Origin: Buchnera aphidicola (Melanaphis sacchari)
GTDB taxonomy: Bacteria > Pseudomonadota > Gammaproteobacteria > Enterobacterales > Enterobacteriaceae
NCBI RefSeq assembly: GCF_003096055.1
Contig: NZ_CP029161.1
Coordinates: forward strand, 496,001-560,000
Direction of reading: 5' to 3'
Length of the DNA stretch: 64,000 nt
Part shown: positions 17,696 through 28,550 of the stretch, piece after piece
Layout of the letters: each line of letters begins with the position of its first letter
Position numbering within the stretch: the stretch's first letter is position 1
The notes under the pieces: generated by a model
Databases searched by the model: none
Told to the model about the DNA's origin: nothing
Seen by the model: only the letters and a program-made list of their open reading frames with translations
Program-made: the position numbers and the translations under genes

Positions 17696-19111
17696 TTAAT
17701 CTTTAACTAACCAATCAGTATGAAAATATCCTTTCTTATCAATTCTTTGATAAGTATGAGATCCAAAATAGTCTCTTTGCGCTTGAATCAAATTAGCTGA
17801 TGAAACGGGTGTTCTATAACTATCATAATATGATATAGCAGATAAAAAAGCGGGAATAGGAATACCATATTTAATTGCATGTATATTAACATTACGCAAT
17901 GCGCTGTGATATTCATTAGATATTTTTGAAAAATAAGGTGTAAGTAATAAATTAACAACGTTGTGATTACTATCAAACGCATCTGTAATTCTTTCTAAAA
18001 AACCTGCTCGAATAATACAACCAGATCTAAAAATTTTAGCAATTTCACCATACTTTAAGTTCCAAGAATACTTTTCAGAAGCTCTCTTCAATTGAGAAAA
18101 ACCTTGTGCATAGGAAATAATTTTTCCTAAATATAAAGCTCTTCGAACTTGTTCAATAAAATCATTTTTATTTTTGATTAATGTTTTCTTTAAAAGGGGC
18201 CCATTTAATATTTTTGCCGCTAAAATACGCTGTTTTTTTAAAGAAGATAAATATCTTGAAAATACAGATTCTGTAATTAAAGAAAGTGGTTCTCGTAAAT
18301 CTAAAGCATTTTTACTAATCCATTTCCCAGTACCTTTGTCTTCTGCTTCATCTAAAATAGAATCTATTAAATAGTTTTCTCCTTTATCTTTTCTTGAAAA
18401 AATATTTTTTGTTATTTCAATCAAATAACTATTTAATTCTCCTTCATTCCAATAAGAAAAAGTATTAGATAATTCTTCGTTACTCATGTTTACTAAGTGT
18501 TTTAATATAAAATATGATTCTGCAATTAACTGCATATCACTATATTCAATCCCATTATGAATCATTTTAACATAATGTCCTGAACCGTTAGGTCCGATAT
18601 AACTTACACAATCTTCACCTTTAAATTTTGCAGATATTTTTTTTAGCATAGAAGAAATAAGATTGTATGCTTTTTGAGAACCTCCTGGCATAATAGATGG
18701 ACCATGTAACGCTCCAAATTCTCCTCCAGAAACTCCCATGCCAATAAAATGAATACCTATTTTCAATAAATCATTATATCTTCTTATAGTATCCTTATAA
18801 AATGTATTACCTGCATCAATTAGTATATCTCCTTGATTTAAATATGGAAGTATTGATTCAATAGTTTGATCTGTAGCTTTTCCAGATTGAACCATTAATA
18901 AAATTCGTCTAGGTTTTTCTAAAGAGTGAATAAAATCTTTTATAGAAAAATATGGAAAAATATTTTTTCCTTTATTATTATTTATCACTTCTTCTGTAAC
19001 CAATCGAGTTCTATTAAAAATAGATACACTATATTTATTTTTTAAAAAGTTTAGAGCTAGATTACGCCCCATTACTGCCATACCTACCACGCCAATTTGT
19101 TTTTTAGACAT
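17696..19111 (-). CDS. gnd: 6-phosphogluconate dehydrogenase
   Basis: This enzyme oxidatively decarboxylates 6-phosphogluconate to ribulose-5-phosphate with NADP. The start at 19111 ([12 protein letters not shown]) has GGAG 5 bases upstream and matches E. coli; a Met 7 codons earlier is unlikely. The protein is 471 residues (E. coli 468). The Rossmann motif [14 protein letters not shown], the substrate motif [19 protein letters not shown] (about 128-146), the catalytic [19 protein letters not shown] (about 178-196) and the C-terminal [12 protein letters not shown] are intact. It lies beside the his operon, as in E. coli, and supplies pentose for PRPP, the HisG substrate. Confidence 0.96.
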   Translation of the reverse strand: MSKKQIGVVGMAVMGRNLALNFLKNKYSVSIFNRTRLVTEEVINNNKGKNIFPYFSIKDFIHSLEKPRRILLMVQSGKATDQTIESILPYLNQGDILIDAGNTFYKDTIRRYNDLLKIGIHFIGMGVSGGEFGALHGPSIMPGGSQKAYNLISSMLKKISAKFKGEDCVSYIGPNGSGHYVKMIHNGIEYSDMQLIAESYFILKHLVNMSNEELSNTFSYWNEGELNSYLIEITKNIFSRKDKGENYLIDSILDEAEDKGTGKWISKNALDLREPLSLITESVFSRYLSSLKKQRILAAKILNGPLLKKTLIKNKNDFIEQVRRALYLGKIISYAQGFSQLKRASEKYSWNLKYGEIAKIFRSGCIIRAGFLERITDAFDSNHNVVNLLLTPYFSKISNEYHSALRNVNIHAIKYGIPIPAFLSAISYYDSYRTPVSSANLIQAQRDYFGSHTYQRIDKKGYFHTDWLVKD

Positions 19112-19413
19112 TCTTACTCCAATATAAAACATATAATATTTATGAATAAATATCTTTCAAGTATTAGTTTACTAAATACTAAAAATTACACAATAAATAA
19201 TATTATAACTATTTTAAATGTTATCTTGCATAAAAAATTTTTTAAAAATTATAAAAATTTTTTGACAAGAAAATTATATTAACTTTAATTAAAAACATAA
19301 TTGGCAGATTTTAATTGTTTAAGAAAGAAAAAATTTTTATACATATATTAAATTTTATTTGACATTTTTATTAAAAATAATATAAATTGAGCGTTTTTTA
19401 TTAATTTAAAAAC
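19112..19413 (-). other. Spacer between hisI and gnd
   Basis: These 302 bases hold the gnd ribosome binding site at the left edge and are otherwise A+T-rich without a supported ORF. A promoter-like TTGACA-N16-TATAAA (19359-19386) points the wrong way, antisense into the end of hisI. I see no clear hairpin terminator for the his operon. Confidence 0.4.
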
Positions 19414-20037
19414 TTATAATTTTTTCATTTTTCTTTTTTTTAAATTTTCAATAACCAAATTAAAATTTAAATTTTGATCATGTAATAAAACGAGTAAATG
19501 ATAGATTAAATCAGATGATTCATTAATAATTTCGTTTGAATCTTTTTTCATTGCTGCTAATATTGTTTCTATAGCTTCCTCACCTACTTTTTGAGCTATG
19601 CGTTTAGTTCCAGAATTATATAATAGCGAAGTATATGAATTTTTTATATGAGATTTTTTTCTATTTTCTATAATCTTTTCTAACTGATAAATAAAATTTA
19701 AATAGCTCTTATGAAGAGAAAAACAGCTATATTTATTTAAATGACATGTTTTTCCAATAGGATTAACAAATATTAATAACGCATCAAAATCGCAATCCAT
19801 ATTTATATTAATAACTTTTAAAAAGTTTCCTGATGTTTCCCCTTTTGTCCATAAACGTTTTTTAGTTCTAGAATAAAAAGTTACTAATCCTTCTTTTTCT
19901 GTTTTTAATAACGCTTCTTTGGTCATATATCCATGCATTAAAACTTGATTAGATAAGTGATCTTGTATTATAGTTGGTATAATACCTTCTGTTTTTTTCC
20001 AATTTAATTTATCAAGATAACTGTTATTATTTAACAT
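19414..20037 (-). CDS. hisI: Bifunctional phosphoribosyl-AMP cyclohydrolase / phosphoribosyl-ATP pyrophosphohydrolase
   Basis: This fused HisI-HisE enzyme (207 residues; E. coli 203) does steps 2 and 3 of histidine synthesis. The cyclohydrolase half (about 1-115) has TKGETSGN, the Asp-rich metal site DCDFDALL (about 80-87) and [11 protein letters not shown]. The pyrophosphohydrolase half (about 118-203) has the helical motif [13 protein letters not shown] and the [13 protein letters not shown] helix. It is the last gene of the operon and overlaps hisF by 7 bases. Confidence 0.96.
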   Translation of the reverse strand: MLNNNSYLDKLNWKKTEGIIPTIIQDHLSNQVLMHGYMTKEALLKTEKEGLVTFYSRTKKRLWTKGETSGNFLKVININMDCDFDALLIFVNPIGKTCHLNKYSCFSLHKSYLNFIYQLEKIIENRKKSHIKNSYTSLLYNSGTKRIAQKVGEEAIETILAAMKKDSNEIINESSDLIYHLLVLLHDQNLNFNLVIENLKKRKMKKL

Positions 20038-20807
20038 ATTCTAATTTCTATACCTTGTTGTACTAAAAAATTTTTTAATCTTTTTATATTTACTATTTTT
20101 TTATGAAATACTGAAGCTGCTAAAACACCATCTACATTTGTATAATGAAGAGCATCATAAAAATGTTCCATTTTACCAGCACCTCCTGATGCAATTAATG
20201 GAACTTTGCAGATTTTTCTAACATCATTCAATTGTAGTAAATCATAACCTTTTTGTAATCCATCTTGATTCATCATATTTAAAACTATTTCTCCAGCACC
20301 ATTTTTTTGTACTTTTTCTATCCAATCTAGTGTTTCCCACTCTGTTTGATATGTTTTTTGCACATCTCCTGTATATTGGTAAACCATGTAGGATCGTTTT
20401 TTTTTATCAAACCACGAATCAACTCCAACAACTACACACTGCGTTCCAAATTGATCTGCAATTTTCGTAATTAATTTAGGATTCATTAACGCTGCTGAAT
20501 TTATTGATATTTTATCAGCACCAAAAGATAAAATATTTTTTGCATCTTCTATACTTTTAATACCTCCAGCAACACAAAAGGGAATATCAATTACCTCTGC
20601 AACTTTTTTAACCCAAGATTTATCAACTAATTTATTTTTAACAGAAGCAGAAATATCATAAAAAACAAGTTCATCAATACCTTCTTTGGTATAACGTTTA
20701 GACAAATGTATAATATCACCTACAATCTCATGATTTTTGAATCTAACACCTTTTACAACCCTTCCATCTCTTACATCAAGACATGCTATTATGCGCTTTG
20801 CTAGCAT
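20031..20807 (-). CDS. hisF: Imidazole glycerol phosphate synthase cyclase subunit
   Basis: This TIM-barrel cyclase has 258 residues, exactly the E. coli length. It uses ammonia from HisH to make imidazole glycerol phosphate and AICAR. Catalytic Asp11 is in [12 protein letters not shown] and Asp130 in VVGVDSW. The phosphate-binding CVAGGIKS (about 77-84) and [11 protein letters not shown] (about 222-232) are intact. It overlaps hisA and hisI by 7 bases each, indicating coupled translation. Confidence 0.97.
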   Translation of the reverse strand: MLAKRIIACLDVRDGRVVKGVRFKNHEIVGDIIHLSKRYTKEGIDELVFYDISASVKNKLVDKSWVKKVAEVIDIPFCVAGGIKSIEDAKNILSFGADKISINSAALMNPKLITKIADQFGTQCVVVGVDSWFDKKKRSYMVYQYTGDVQKTYQTEWETLDWIEKVQKNGAGEIVLNMMNQDGLQKGYDLLQLNDVRKICKVPLIASGGAGKMEHFYDALHYTNVDGVLAASVFHKKIVNIKRLKNFLVQQGIEIRIC

Positions 20808-21529
20808 TTTAATGCCTCTTCTATTGTAAATTTTTTTTCTAATAAACCACGACCAATAATAATACTATCTACTTTACTTTTTTTTAAGTTTACAATATCT
20901 TCTAAATTACCTACTCCACCTGATGCTTGAAATTTTATATTTTTAAACTTTTTTACTATGTCTTTATATAATAGAATATTAGGACCAGATAAAGTGCCAT
21001 CTTTAGATATATCCGTACATAAAACATGTTTTAAACCAAAAGGTAAGAAAAAATCAATGATTTCTTCTAAAAGAAATTTAGTATTTTCTTGCCAACCATG
21101 AATTGCTACTTCTTTTTTTTGATTTACAGTATCAATACGAATATCTAAGGCTAAAACAATGGACTCTGAACCATAAATTGTTAACCATTTTTTTACTTCT
21201 CTTTTATTAATAATTGCCGCAGAACCTATGACAACTCTTTTAATACCTAACTTAAAAAGTGTGTTTATATCATTTTCATTTCTAATTCCACCTCCTAATT
21301 GAATCGAAATATTAATTTTTGGAATAATATCTTTAAAAAATTCTAATTGTTTTTTTTCTGAATTTCTTGCTCCATCTAAATCCACAAAATGAATAAATTT
21401 TATACCTTTAGATGCATATAATTTTAAATTTTCATATAAATCAATATCGTATTTTTTTTGATTTAGATAATTGCCTTGGTATAAACGAACAACATTACCA
21501 TTAATAAGATCAAATGCTGGAATAATCAT
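20801..21529 (-). CDS. hisA: ProFAR isomerase (phosphoribosylformimino-AICAR-P isomerase)
   Basis: This TIM-barrel isomerase (242 residues; E. coli 245) opens the ribose ring of ProFAR in histidine synthesis. The N-terminal catalytic Asp lies in [18 protein letters not shown] and the second in VLALDIRID (about 130). [11 protein letters not shown] (about 79-89) and [10 protein letters not shown] (about 197-206) are the phosphate loops. It overlaps hisF by 7 bases and follows hisH by 2 bases. Confidence 0.96.
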   Translation of the reverse strand: MIIPAFDLINGNVVRLYQGNYLNQKKYDIDLYENLKLYASKGIKFIHFVDLDGARNSEKKQLEFFKDIIPKINISIQLGGGIRNENDINTLFKLGIKRVVIGSAAIINKREVKKWLTIYGSESIVLALDIRIDTVNQKKEVAIHGWQENTKFLLEEIIDFFLPFGLKHVLCTDISKDGTLSGPNILLYKDIVKKFKNIKFQASGGVGNLEDIVNLKKSKVDSIIIGRGLLEKKFTIEEALKC

Positions 21530-21531
21530 AT

Positions 21532-22131
21532 TTATAATTGCATCTCTAAAAAATTTTTTAATAATTGAGCTCCGACACTACCGGATTTCTCAGGGTGAAA
21601 TTGAACGCCAAAAAAATTTTTCTTTTGCATGACAGCGCTGAAAGAAACTTCATAATTAGATGTAGCTAATGTGTATTTATTTAAAGGAATAATATAACTA
21701 TGAACAAAATAAAATCTTGAATTTTTGTTAATATTTTTAAATAATGGTTGGGAATCATCAAACGAAATATTATTCCAACCAATATGAGGTAACGGAAAAT
21801 TAGTCGTTTTTAAAAGATGTGCAGAACAATTTTTAAAAATCCCAATAGTTTTTGTTCCTATGCATTCTTCGCTAAAATCGCAAAAAATTTGCATTCCAAG
21901 ACAAATACCTAAAGTAGGGTGTTTTAAATTTTTAATAGTGTTAATTAAATTTTTTTTATGTAGAATTTTCATAACTGTTGCGGCATTTCCTACCCCAGGC
22001 AAAAAAATCTTTTGAGCTTTTAAAATTAAATCAATATTAGAAGTGATGACAGAAGTATAACCTATTCTTTTGATAGCTACTTGAATTGAAGTCAAATTAG
22101 CACAACCAGTATCTATTATCACTATATTCAT
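21532..22131 (-). CDS. hisH: Imidazole glycerol phosphate synthase glutaminase subunit
   Basis: This class I glutamine amidotransferase (199 residues; E. coli 196) makes ammonia for HisF. The nucleophile Cys lies in LGICLGMQ (about 73-80), the oxyanion region in FLPGVGNA (about 47-54) and the His/Glu pair in GVQFHPEKSG (about 176-185). Its start overlaps the hisB stop by 1 base. Confidence 0.96.
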   Translation of the reverse strand: MNIVIIDTGCANLTSIQVAIKRIGYTSVITSNIDLILKAQKIFLPGVGNAATVMKILHKKNLINTIKNLKHPTLGICLGMQIFCDFSEECIGTKTIGIFKNCSAHLLKTTNFPLPHIGWNNISFDDSQPLFKNINKNSRFYFVHSYIIPLNKYTLATSNYEVSFSAVMQKKNFFGVQFHPEKSGSVGAQLLKNFLEMQL

Positions 22132-23198
22132 TATAGAATGCCTTTTGATGTTGGTAATGCATTGCCTTCTATTTTTATTGCTTGACGAAGAGCTTGACCA
22201 AATACTTTGAATAAACTTTCAACACAGTGATGATCATTTTTTCCTAAAACACTTAAATGTAACGTAATTTTCATAGAATAACACAGAGAATAAAAAAAAT
22301 GCTCAACCATATTAGCATTTAAATCTCCTACCATTTTATGTTGAAAATTAGCTTGAAAATTTAAATATGGACGATTAGATATATCAATACTACATTTTGC
22401 TTCGCTTTCATCCATTGGTAAAACGAAACCAAATCTACGTATACCATTTTTATTATTCAATGTTTTAAATAACGCTGATCCTAAAACTATGCCTACATCT
22501 TCTACAGTATGATGATCATCAATTTTTAAGTCGCCATTAGCTAAAATATACATAGATATACCACTATGTATTGATAATTGATCTAACATATGGTCAAAAA
22601 AATTTATTCCAGTACTAATAGAAGTAAAATTCATTAAATCTAACCATACTTTTACGTGCACATACGTTTCTTTTGTTTCTCTAATAACTTCTGCATATCT
22701 ATTTCTTTTAAGGATTTCGCAAGTAATTTTTTTCCAATTACATTTTTTTTCATGATATTGTATTCCCATCAATCCTATATTTTTTGCTAATTCCATATCC
22801 GTTTCTCTGTCCCCAATTACATAACTGCGTTTTAAATCTATATTTTTTTCATTCAACCATGGAAGTAATAATTGAAATTTAGGTTTACGACATTTACAAT
22901 TATCACTCGATAAATGAGGACAAATTAAAACATCTTCAAAAATTATTCCTTCTGAACGAAATACATCTAACATAAAAAAATGCGGTATATCAAAGTTTTT
23001 TTTAGGAAAAGATTTACTTCCAAGGCCATCTTGATTAGTAACAATTATAAATTTATAATTAAATCTCATTAATTTTAATAACGAAGAAATAACAAAATCC
23101 TTAAATTTAAGCTTATCAAGTGTATCTACTTGAAAAGTAGAAATCGGTTCATCAATTAAGGTTCCATCTCGATCAATAAATAATATTTTTTGTTTCAT
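22131..23198 (-). CDS. hisB: Bifunctional histidinol-phosphatase / imidazoleglycerol-phosphate dehydratase
   Basis: This fused enzyme catalyses two his steps. The HAD phosphatase domain (about 1-165) has the nucleophile motif FIDRDGTL, TNQDGLG and zinc-binding CPHL...CKCRKP. The dehydratase domain (about 166-355) has NFFDHML-type INFFDHMLDQL, DDHHTVED twice-His motif and the C-terminal DHHCVESLFK. Starting at 23198 (MKQKILFIDRDG) gives 355 residues, the E. coli length, with GAGGT about 12 bases upstream. An ATG at 23216 overlaps the hisC stop as ATGA but lacks a binding site and adds six unmatched residues. Confidence 0.95.
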   Translation of the reverse strand: MKQKILFIDRDGTLIDEPISTFQVDTLDKLKFKDFVISSLLKLMRFNYKFIIVTNQDGLGSKSFPKKNFDIPHFFMLDVFRSEGIIFEDVLICPHLSSDNCKCRKPKFQLLLPWLNEKNIDLKRSYVIGDRETDMELAKNIGLMGIQYHEKKCNWKKITCEILKRNRYAEVIRETKETYVHVKVWLDLMNFTSISTGINFFDHMLDQLSIHSGISMYILANGDLKIDDHHTVEDVGIVLGSALFKTLNNKNGIRRFGFVLPMDESEAKCSIDISNRPYLNFQANFQHKMVGDLNANMVEHFFYSLCYSMKITLHLSVLGKNDHHCVESLFKVFGQALRQAIKIEGNALPTSKGIL

Positions 23199-23212
23199 TA
23201 AATTAAAATACC

Positions 23213-24295
23213 TCATAAAATATTTTTTTTAGACACACGCTTTAATTCATTGATTAAACGTAAACATTCTACGTCTGATCCTACCGATATTCTCAAACAG
23301 CGTTTTAAATTAATTTTATGATTTTGATTTCTTAAAATTATGCCTTTATGCCATAAACTCCAAAATACTTTTTCAAAATGAAAAAGCTTGACCAAAATAT
23401 AATTTGCGTGACTTTTAAAAATTTTTTCTATAAAAATTATTTTTTTTAATTCATTTACTAAATAAGAGCGATTAATATTTATTTGGTTCACTCTATTTTT
23501 CATGTCTAAAATAGCGTTATCATGCAACGCTTGACAAGCAATATCTGCAATAAGAGAAGAAATTGGATAAGGACTAATTACTTTATGTAAAATATTAATA
23601 ATTTCTTTGGAGGCTAATACAAATCCGCAACGAATTCCAGCTAAAGAAAAAGCTTTAGATAAAGTTCTTAAAATAATTAAATTAGAATATTCTTTCAAAA
23701 AATTTACCATGCTATTTTTGGAAGAAAATTCAATATAAGCTTCATCTATTACTAAAATGGCACGACCTAATGTTGCCTTTAATAAAATTAACAAATCTTT
23801 AGAATGAATAAGGTTTCCAGTGGGATTATTAGGATTACAAATATATATTAATTTGACTTTATCAAGGTTAGATATAATATTTGATATATCTATTTTCCAA
23901 CTATTTTTTAGCATAAGAATTTCTTTAATCTCAATCCCGAAAATTTTTGCGTTAATACCATACATATCATAAGTTGGAGGACAATAAATAATTGCATCTT
24001 TACCTGGTTCACAAAAAGATTTCATTAATAATTCAATACCTTCATCTGCGCCTCTAGTAATTAATATTTGATCTTCAGATATATTTACATATTTAGAATA
24101 TAATTGAATTAATTTTTTAGGTTGAAATTCTGGGTAACGATTAAATGATTTTATATTTGAAAAAAAAGAAATAGGAGTAGGAGACTCATTTGCATTTAAC
24201 CATACCTCTCCCTTTCCTCCAATTCGTCTTGCAGATTGATAGGGTTCTAATTTTTGTATATTTTTTCTAGCTAAATGAAGAATATCAACTGTCAT
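23213..24295 (-). CDS. hisC: Histidinol-phosphate aminotransferase
   Basis: This PLP-dependent class II aminotransferase (360 residues; E. coli 356) makes histidinol phosphate. The PLP lysine lies in RTLSKAFSLAGIRCGF (about 208-223). CNPNNPTGN (about 152-160) and IDEAYIEF (about 182-189) are the cofactor-contacting motifs, and LRISVG near the C-terminus binds the substrate carboxylate. It overlaps hisD by 4 bases. Confidence 0.96.
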   Translation of the reverse strand: MTVDILHLARKNIQKLEPYQSARRIGGKGEVWLNANESPTPISFFSNIKSFNRYPEFQPKKLIQLYSKYVNISEDQILITRGADEGIELLMKSFCEPGKDAIIYCPPTYDMYGINAKIFGIEIKEILMLKNSWKIDISNIISNLDKVKLIYICNPNNPTGNLIHSKDLLILLKATLGRAILVIDEAYIEFSSKNSMVNFLKEYSNLIILRTLSKAFSLAGIRCGFVLASKEIINILHKVISPYPISSLIADIACQALHDNAILDMKNRVNQININRSYLVNELKKIIFIEKIFKSHANYILVKLFHFEKVFWSLWHKGIILRNQNHKINLKRCLRISVGSDVECLRLINELKRVSKKNIL

Positions 24296-25599
24296 TTTTT
24301 TTCCTTAAGTCGATTTACCCTAATTTTTACAGCGTATTTATGTGCTTCAAGATTTTCAAATTCAGATAACACTTCAAGAGTTTTAGACAGGTTCATAAAC
24401 CCTTTAGATGTTAATTCTTGAACTAAAACTCTCTTTTTAAAATCATACAAACCTAATGCAGAAGTAGATATAGATTTCCCATAAGTGGGTAAAACATGAT
24501 TTGTACCAGAAGCATAATCACCAGCAGATTCCGGCGACCAAGATCCTAAAAAAATAGAACTAGCATTTAATACATTATTTAATATTAATCTTGGATTTTG
24601 CGTATTAATAATTAAATGCTCAGGAGCATACATATTAGATATTTCAGTACATTCGGATAAATTTGTAGTCAAAATAATTATACAATTTTTTAATACATGT
24701 GGTATTTCAAATGATTTGGATAAATTTTTTAGTTGTTTTTTAAGATAAAAAATTACTTTTTTCGCTACTTTTATACATGTAGTCACCAGTATAACTTGAG
24801 AAGATATACCATGCTCTGCTTGAGATAATAAATCTGCAGCTATAAAATCGGGATCAGCTGTTTCATCAGAAATAATTAATAATTCTGATGGTCCAGCCAA
24901 CATATCTATCGATGGTCCATTTAAATAAGAACTTACTTGTAATTTTGCTTCTGTTACATATGCATTTCCAGGTCCAAAAATTTTATTTACTTTAGGAACG
25001 CTTTTTGTTCCAAAAGCAAGCGCTGCTATAGATTGAGCTCCTCCAATTTGAAATATTCGATCAACACCGCAAATATTTGCTGCATACAATATTTCAGAAC
25101 AAATAGGAGGAGGAGAGCAAAGAATAATATTTTTACAACCAGCAATTTTAGCTGGAATAGAAAGCATTAAAACGGTAGAAAGCAATGGCGCTATTCCACT
25201 AGGAATATAAATGCCAATAGAATCTAAAGGACAGTAAATTGCTTGACAACGAACTCCATGTTGGGTCTCAATATCTACATCAGGAATGTTTTGAGCTTTG
25301 TGAAAAATAGTAATATTTTTCTTGGCAGTTTCAATAGCACTTTTTAAATCATTACTAACATATGATGAAGAAAGTAATATATCTTTTTTACATATTTCAA
25401 ATTCTTCTATATTATTTTTCTCAAATAAAATAGAGTATTTTTTTAACGCTGAATCTCCATAATTTTTAACATTATCTATAATTTCCATAACTTTTTTTTT
25501 AATAGAAAAATTTTTTTTAAAAATAGGCCTCAACAAAATATCTTTTTTTTCTTGACAATTTAATTCATCCCAATAAATAATTTTTTCAAAATTCTGCAT
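24292..25599 (-). CDS. hisD: Histidinol dehydrogenase
   Basis: This zinc enzyme (435 residues; E. coli 434) oxidises histidinol to histidine in two NAD steps. The ligands are all present: Gln and His in QAEHGISSQ (about 258-266), Asp in SAGDYASGTNHVLPT (about 355-369) and the C-terminal His in NLEAHKYAV. GPGNAYVTEAK (about 210-220) and GPSEL are also family signatures. It follows hisG by 7 bases and overlaps hisC by 4. Confidence 0.97.
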   Translation of the reverse strand: MQNFEKIIYWDELNCQEKKDILLRPIFKKNFSIKKKVMEIIDNVKNYGDSALKKYSILFEKNNIEEFEICKKDILLSSSYVSNDLKSAIETAKKNITIFHKAQNIPDVDIETQHGVRCQAIYCPLDSIGIYIPSGIAPLLSTVLMLSIPAKIAGCKNIILCSPPPICSEILYAANICGVDRIFQIGGAQSIAALAFGTKSVPKVNKIFGPGNAYVTEAKLQVSSYLNGPSIDMLAGPSELLIISDETADPDFIAADLLSQAEHGISSQVILVTTCIKVAKKVIFYLKKQLKNLSKSFEIPHVLKNCIIILTTNLSECTEISNMYAPEHLIINTQNPRLILNNVLNASSIFLGSWSPESAGDYASGTNHVLPTYGKSISTSALGLYDFKKRVLVQELTSKGFMNLSKTLEVLSEFENLEAHKYAVKIRVNRLKEKK

Positions 25600-25606
25600 A
25601 AAAAAT

Positions 25607-26506
25607 TTACTCCATCATTTTTTCAATAGGCAAAACCAAAATAGAACTAGCACCCAAAGATTTTAATTTTTCCATTGTTTCCCAAAATAAGGTTTCACTA
25701 CTAACCATATGCATAGCTACCTTTGTATCATCACCTGCTAACTTTAAGACAGTTGGTTTTTCTGCTCCATGCAGTAATGATATTACCGCTTCTAACTGAT
25801 TAATGGGGGAATGCAACATAATGTATTTAGATTCCCGCGCCTTAATTACTCCTTTTATCCGATCCATTAATTTGTTAATAACTTCTTTTTTTGAAATACT
25901 AATACTGCCAGTTCTACAAATAAGACATGCATGAGAACGGAAAATTACCTGCACTTCACGTAAACCGTTTGCTTCTAACGTGGCTCCAGTTGAAACCAAA
26001 TCACAAATTGCATCTGCTAATCCAGCTCTGGGTGCAACCTCCACAGAACCATTTAACATGCATAATTTAAAGGAAACATTTTTTTTATCTAAGTATTTTT
26101 TTAATAAATGAGGATAAGAAGTAGCAATACGAAAATTTTTTAAACATCTTATATTATCATATGGAGTATTAATAGGAATTGCTAAAGACAATCTACAAAT
26201 ACCAAAATCAAGGCGTTTTAAAGTTAAGTAAGAATTCTCTAAATTTTGTGAAGTGCGATGTAATAATTCTTCCTCTAAAACATTTTCGCCTACTATTCCT
26301 AAATCTACTACTCCGTCCATTACTAATCCTGGAATATCATCATCACGTACTAACATAACATCAATTGGCATATTTTCAGCAAAAGCAATTAATTTTTGTT
26401 GATTTAAATTAATTTTTATTCCACAACGTGTTAATAATGTTATTGATTCACTACTTAAACGACCTGTTTTTTGCATCGCTATACGCACGCGATTATTATC
26501 TAACAT
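25607..26506 (-). CDS. hisG: ATP phosphoribosyltransferase (long form)
   Basis: This is the first committed enzyme of histidine synthesis (299 residues, as in E. coli), condensing ATP with [15 protein letters not shown] opens the catalytic part; [12 protein letters not shown] (about 171-182) is the PRPP loop. The C-terminal regulatory domain of the long form (about 225-299) is present, so histidine feedback inhibition is structurally possible. AGGA lies about 9 bases before the ATG. A strong hairpin sits 53 bases upstream. Confidence 0.97.
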   Translation of the reverse strand: MLDNNRVRIAMQKTGRLSSESITLLTRCGIKINLNQQKLIAFAENMPIDVMLVRDDDIPGLVMDGVVDLGIVGENVLEEELLHRTSQNLENSYLTLKRLDFGICRLSLAIPINTPYDNIRCLKNFRIATSYPHLLKKYLDKKNVSFKLCMLNGSVEVAPRAGLADAICDLVSTGATLEANGLREVQVIFRSHACLICRTGSISISKKEVINKLMDRIKGVIKARESKYIMLHSPINQLEAVISLLHGAEKPTVLKLAGDDTKVAMHMVSSETLFWETMEKLKSLGASSILVLPIEKMME

Positions 26507-26558
26507 TTTTCAAGTCCTATAAAAGTTTTTAACTTATTAAAAAATTATTGTTTCATTT

Positions 26559-26585
26559 AAAAAAAAAACCCAAAATCAGGGTTTT
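26559..26585 (-). terminator. Intrinsic terminator between smrB and hisG
   Basis: On the minus strand the sequence is AAAACCC, loop TGATTTT, GGGTTTT, then a run of T's continuing the stem. It is the best-formed terminator in the window. It ends 52 bases before the hisG start codon and begins 101 bases after the smrB stop, so it may end smrB or act as a his attenuator. No His-rich leader peptide precedes it. Confidence 0.75.
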
Positions 26586-26686
26586 AAAGAAATAATATCT
26601 AAAAAATAGAGAGATTTAATAAAAATTGAATAGATATATGTATAAATTAATTATTATTGATATTTTTAAATATTTTTTATATATAT

Positions 26687-27229
26687 TTATTCCATTCGAT
26701 CATCTATTTCAATTATTACTATGATAGCAGCATCACTTCCAAATATTTTCGGTGCTTGATGAAAAGCTATTATATCGGGATGTTGAGATAACCAAAAAGG
26801 TATTTGTTGTTTTAAAATTTTTTTTCCATGGCCGTGCATAATATGCGCACAAAAAAATTTTTCTTTTTGACATATTGCAATTAAATTACCTAACTCTTGC
26901 GTTGCTTGATATTGATTTAAACCATGTAAATCAAGAAAAATATCTGGATAATATTTTCCTTGCTTTAATTTTTTTAAGATATTATCAGCATACTTATTTC
27001 TCATATAAGAAACTGGATTTTCTTTAAAAAAAATATTTTTTGTTTTATATTGCGAAAAATAATAAGTATGTACATTTTTTTCAAAAAAAGAACGTTTTAC
27101 AAATATATTAGCCTTACTTGTTTCAAGTCGAGAGTGAAAGATAGTATCCTGTACTATTTCGCGGGTTCCATTTAACCATTGACGAAATAAAATATTATCT
27201 TTAATAGGAAGTGGTTGATTTTTATTCAT
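26687..27229 (-). CDS. smrB: Smr-domain endonuclease SmrB (ribosome rescue factor)
   Basis: This 180-residue protein (E. coli SmrB/YfcN 183) cleaves mRNA between collided ribosomes. The C-terminal Smr domain (about 95-178) keeps the catalytic DLHGLNQYQA (about 94-103) and MHGHGKKIL (about 129-137) motifs, plus the QAPKIFGSDAA region. The N-terminal hook region (about 12-40, including FRQWLNGTREIVQDTIFH) that contacts the ribosome in E. coli is also conserved. Retention of both halves suggests full function. It is divergent from aroC; in E. coli prmB lies between them and is absent here. Confidence 0.93.
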   Translation of the reverse strand: MNKNQPLPIKDNILFRQWLNGTREIVQDTIFHSRLETSKANIFVKRSFFEKNVHTYYFSQYKTKNIFFKENPVSYMRNKYADNILKKLKQGKYYPDIFLDLHGLNQYQATQELGNLIAICQKEKFFCAHIMHGHGKKILKQQIPFWLSQHPDIIAFHQAPKIFGSDAAIIVIIEIDDRME

Positions 27230-27459
27230 AGTTTATCACCAAAAAAAATTAATAAATTTTTTTAATTTTTATTGATTATATAATTTAGTTTTTATAAAAA
27301 CAACAAATAAAATTTATCATTATACAAATTTAAAAAATGATTTTTTATTAAAAAATAATTTTTATATTTATCATTTTTAACATTAAAACCTGTAAAAAAT
27401 TTATTTTTATAAATATTTTCTGTATAGTTATATTAATTTAAATTATTAATGATAAAAAA

Positions 27460-28521
27460 ATGGCTGGAAATACAATCGGAAAAATTTTTCGTGTAACTAC
27501 TTTTGGTGAATCACATGGCGTTTCATTAGGGTGTATAATAGATGGTATGCCACCAGGATTAGATTTATCTATTCAAGATTTACAAAATGACCTAAATAGA
27601 AGAAGACCTGGGAATTCTCGATATACTACTGAGCGTCGTGAACTAGACCAAGTAAAAATACTTTCAGGAGTATTTAATGGTTTTACAACTGGTACAAGTA
27701 TTGGTTTAATTATTAATAATACTGATCAACGTTCAACAGATTATGATCAAATAAAGAATTTATTTAGACCAGGGCATGCAGACTATACTTATGAAAAAAA
27801 ATATGGAATAAGAGATTACAGAGGCGGCGGAAGATCCTCAGCTCGTGAAACTGCAATGAGAGTAGCAGCGGGATCAATTGCAAAAAAATATCTTTATAAT
27901 CAATTTGGAATTAAAATACGAGCTTATTTATCAGCGATGGGGCATATTAAATGTTCCTTTAAATCATGGGAAGAGGTTGAAAAAAACTCTTTTTTTTGTG
28001 CTGATTCAAAAAAAGTTATATATTTAGAAAATTTAATTAAAAAATTAAAAAAATCAGGTGATTCCATCGGTGCAGAAATAACAATTGTTGCAGAAAATGT
28101 TCCAATAGGATTAGGTGAACCAGTATTTGATAAATTAGACGCAGATTTAGCTCATGCATTAATGAGTATTAATGCGTCTAAGGGAGTAGAAATAGGAGAT
28201 GGTTTTTCAGTAATCAATCAAAAAGGTAGTGAACACCGTGATGAAATTGACTCAAAAGGGTTTAAAAGTAACCACTGTGGTGGAATTTTAGGAGGAATTA
28301 GTAATGGCGAAAAAATATTATTAAAAGTTGCATTTAAACCTACTTCAAGCATCCGAAAAATAGGAAATACAGTAGATTTAAAGAACAAAGAACAAAAAAT
28401 TATAGTTAAAGGTCGTCACGATCCATGCGTTGGAATCAGGGCGGTTCCTATAACAGAAGCAATGGTAGGAATTGTACTGATGGATCATTTATTGAGATTT
28501 CGCGCCCAATGCAGTAAATAA
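27460..28521 (+). CDS. aroC: Chorismate synthase
   Basis: AroC makes chorismate from EPSP, the last shared step of the aromatic pathway, using reduced FMN. The 353-residue protein (E. coli 361) begins [20 protein letters not shown], the first signature, and has [16 protein letters not shown] (about 123-138) and [13 protein letters not shown] (about 316-328). The 230-base upstream spacer with smrB holds only a weak candidate -10 (TATAGT, 27423-27428). It is the partner of aroH at the other end of the pathway. Confidence 0.97.
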   Translation: MAGNTIGKIFRVTTFGESHGVSLGCIIDGMPPGLDLSIQDLQNDLNRRRPGNSRYTTERRELDQVKILSGVFNGFTTGTSIGLIINNTDQRSTDYDQIKNLFRPGHADYTYEKKYGIRDYRGGGRSSARETAMRVAAGSIAKKYLYNQFGIKIRAYLSAMGHIKCSFKSWEEVEKNSFFCADSKKVIYLENLIKKLKKSGDSIGAEITIVAENVPIGLGEPVFDKLDADLAHALMSINASKGVEIGDGFSVINQKGSEHRDEIDSKGFKSNHCGGILGGISNGEKILLKVAFKPTSSIRKIGNTVDLKNKEQKIIVKGRHDPCVGIRAVPITEAMVGIVLMDHLLRFRAQCSK

Positions 28522-28550
28522 CTATTTCAAAAATATTTAATACTATTATT

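Noticed and set aside
19359..19386. TTGACA-N16-TATAAA promoter-like pair on the plus strand
   Set aside because: It points into the 3' end of hisI on the wrong strand with no gene ahead; chance matches are expected at this composition.
23199..23216. Upstream ATG for hisB overlapping the hisC stop
   Set aside because: It lacks a binding site and homology; the ATG at 23198 has GAGGT and gives the E. coli length.
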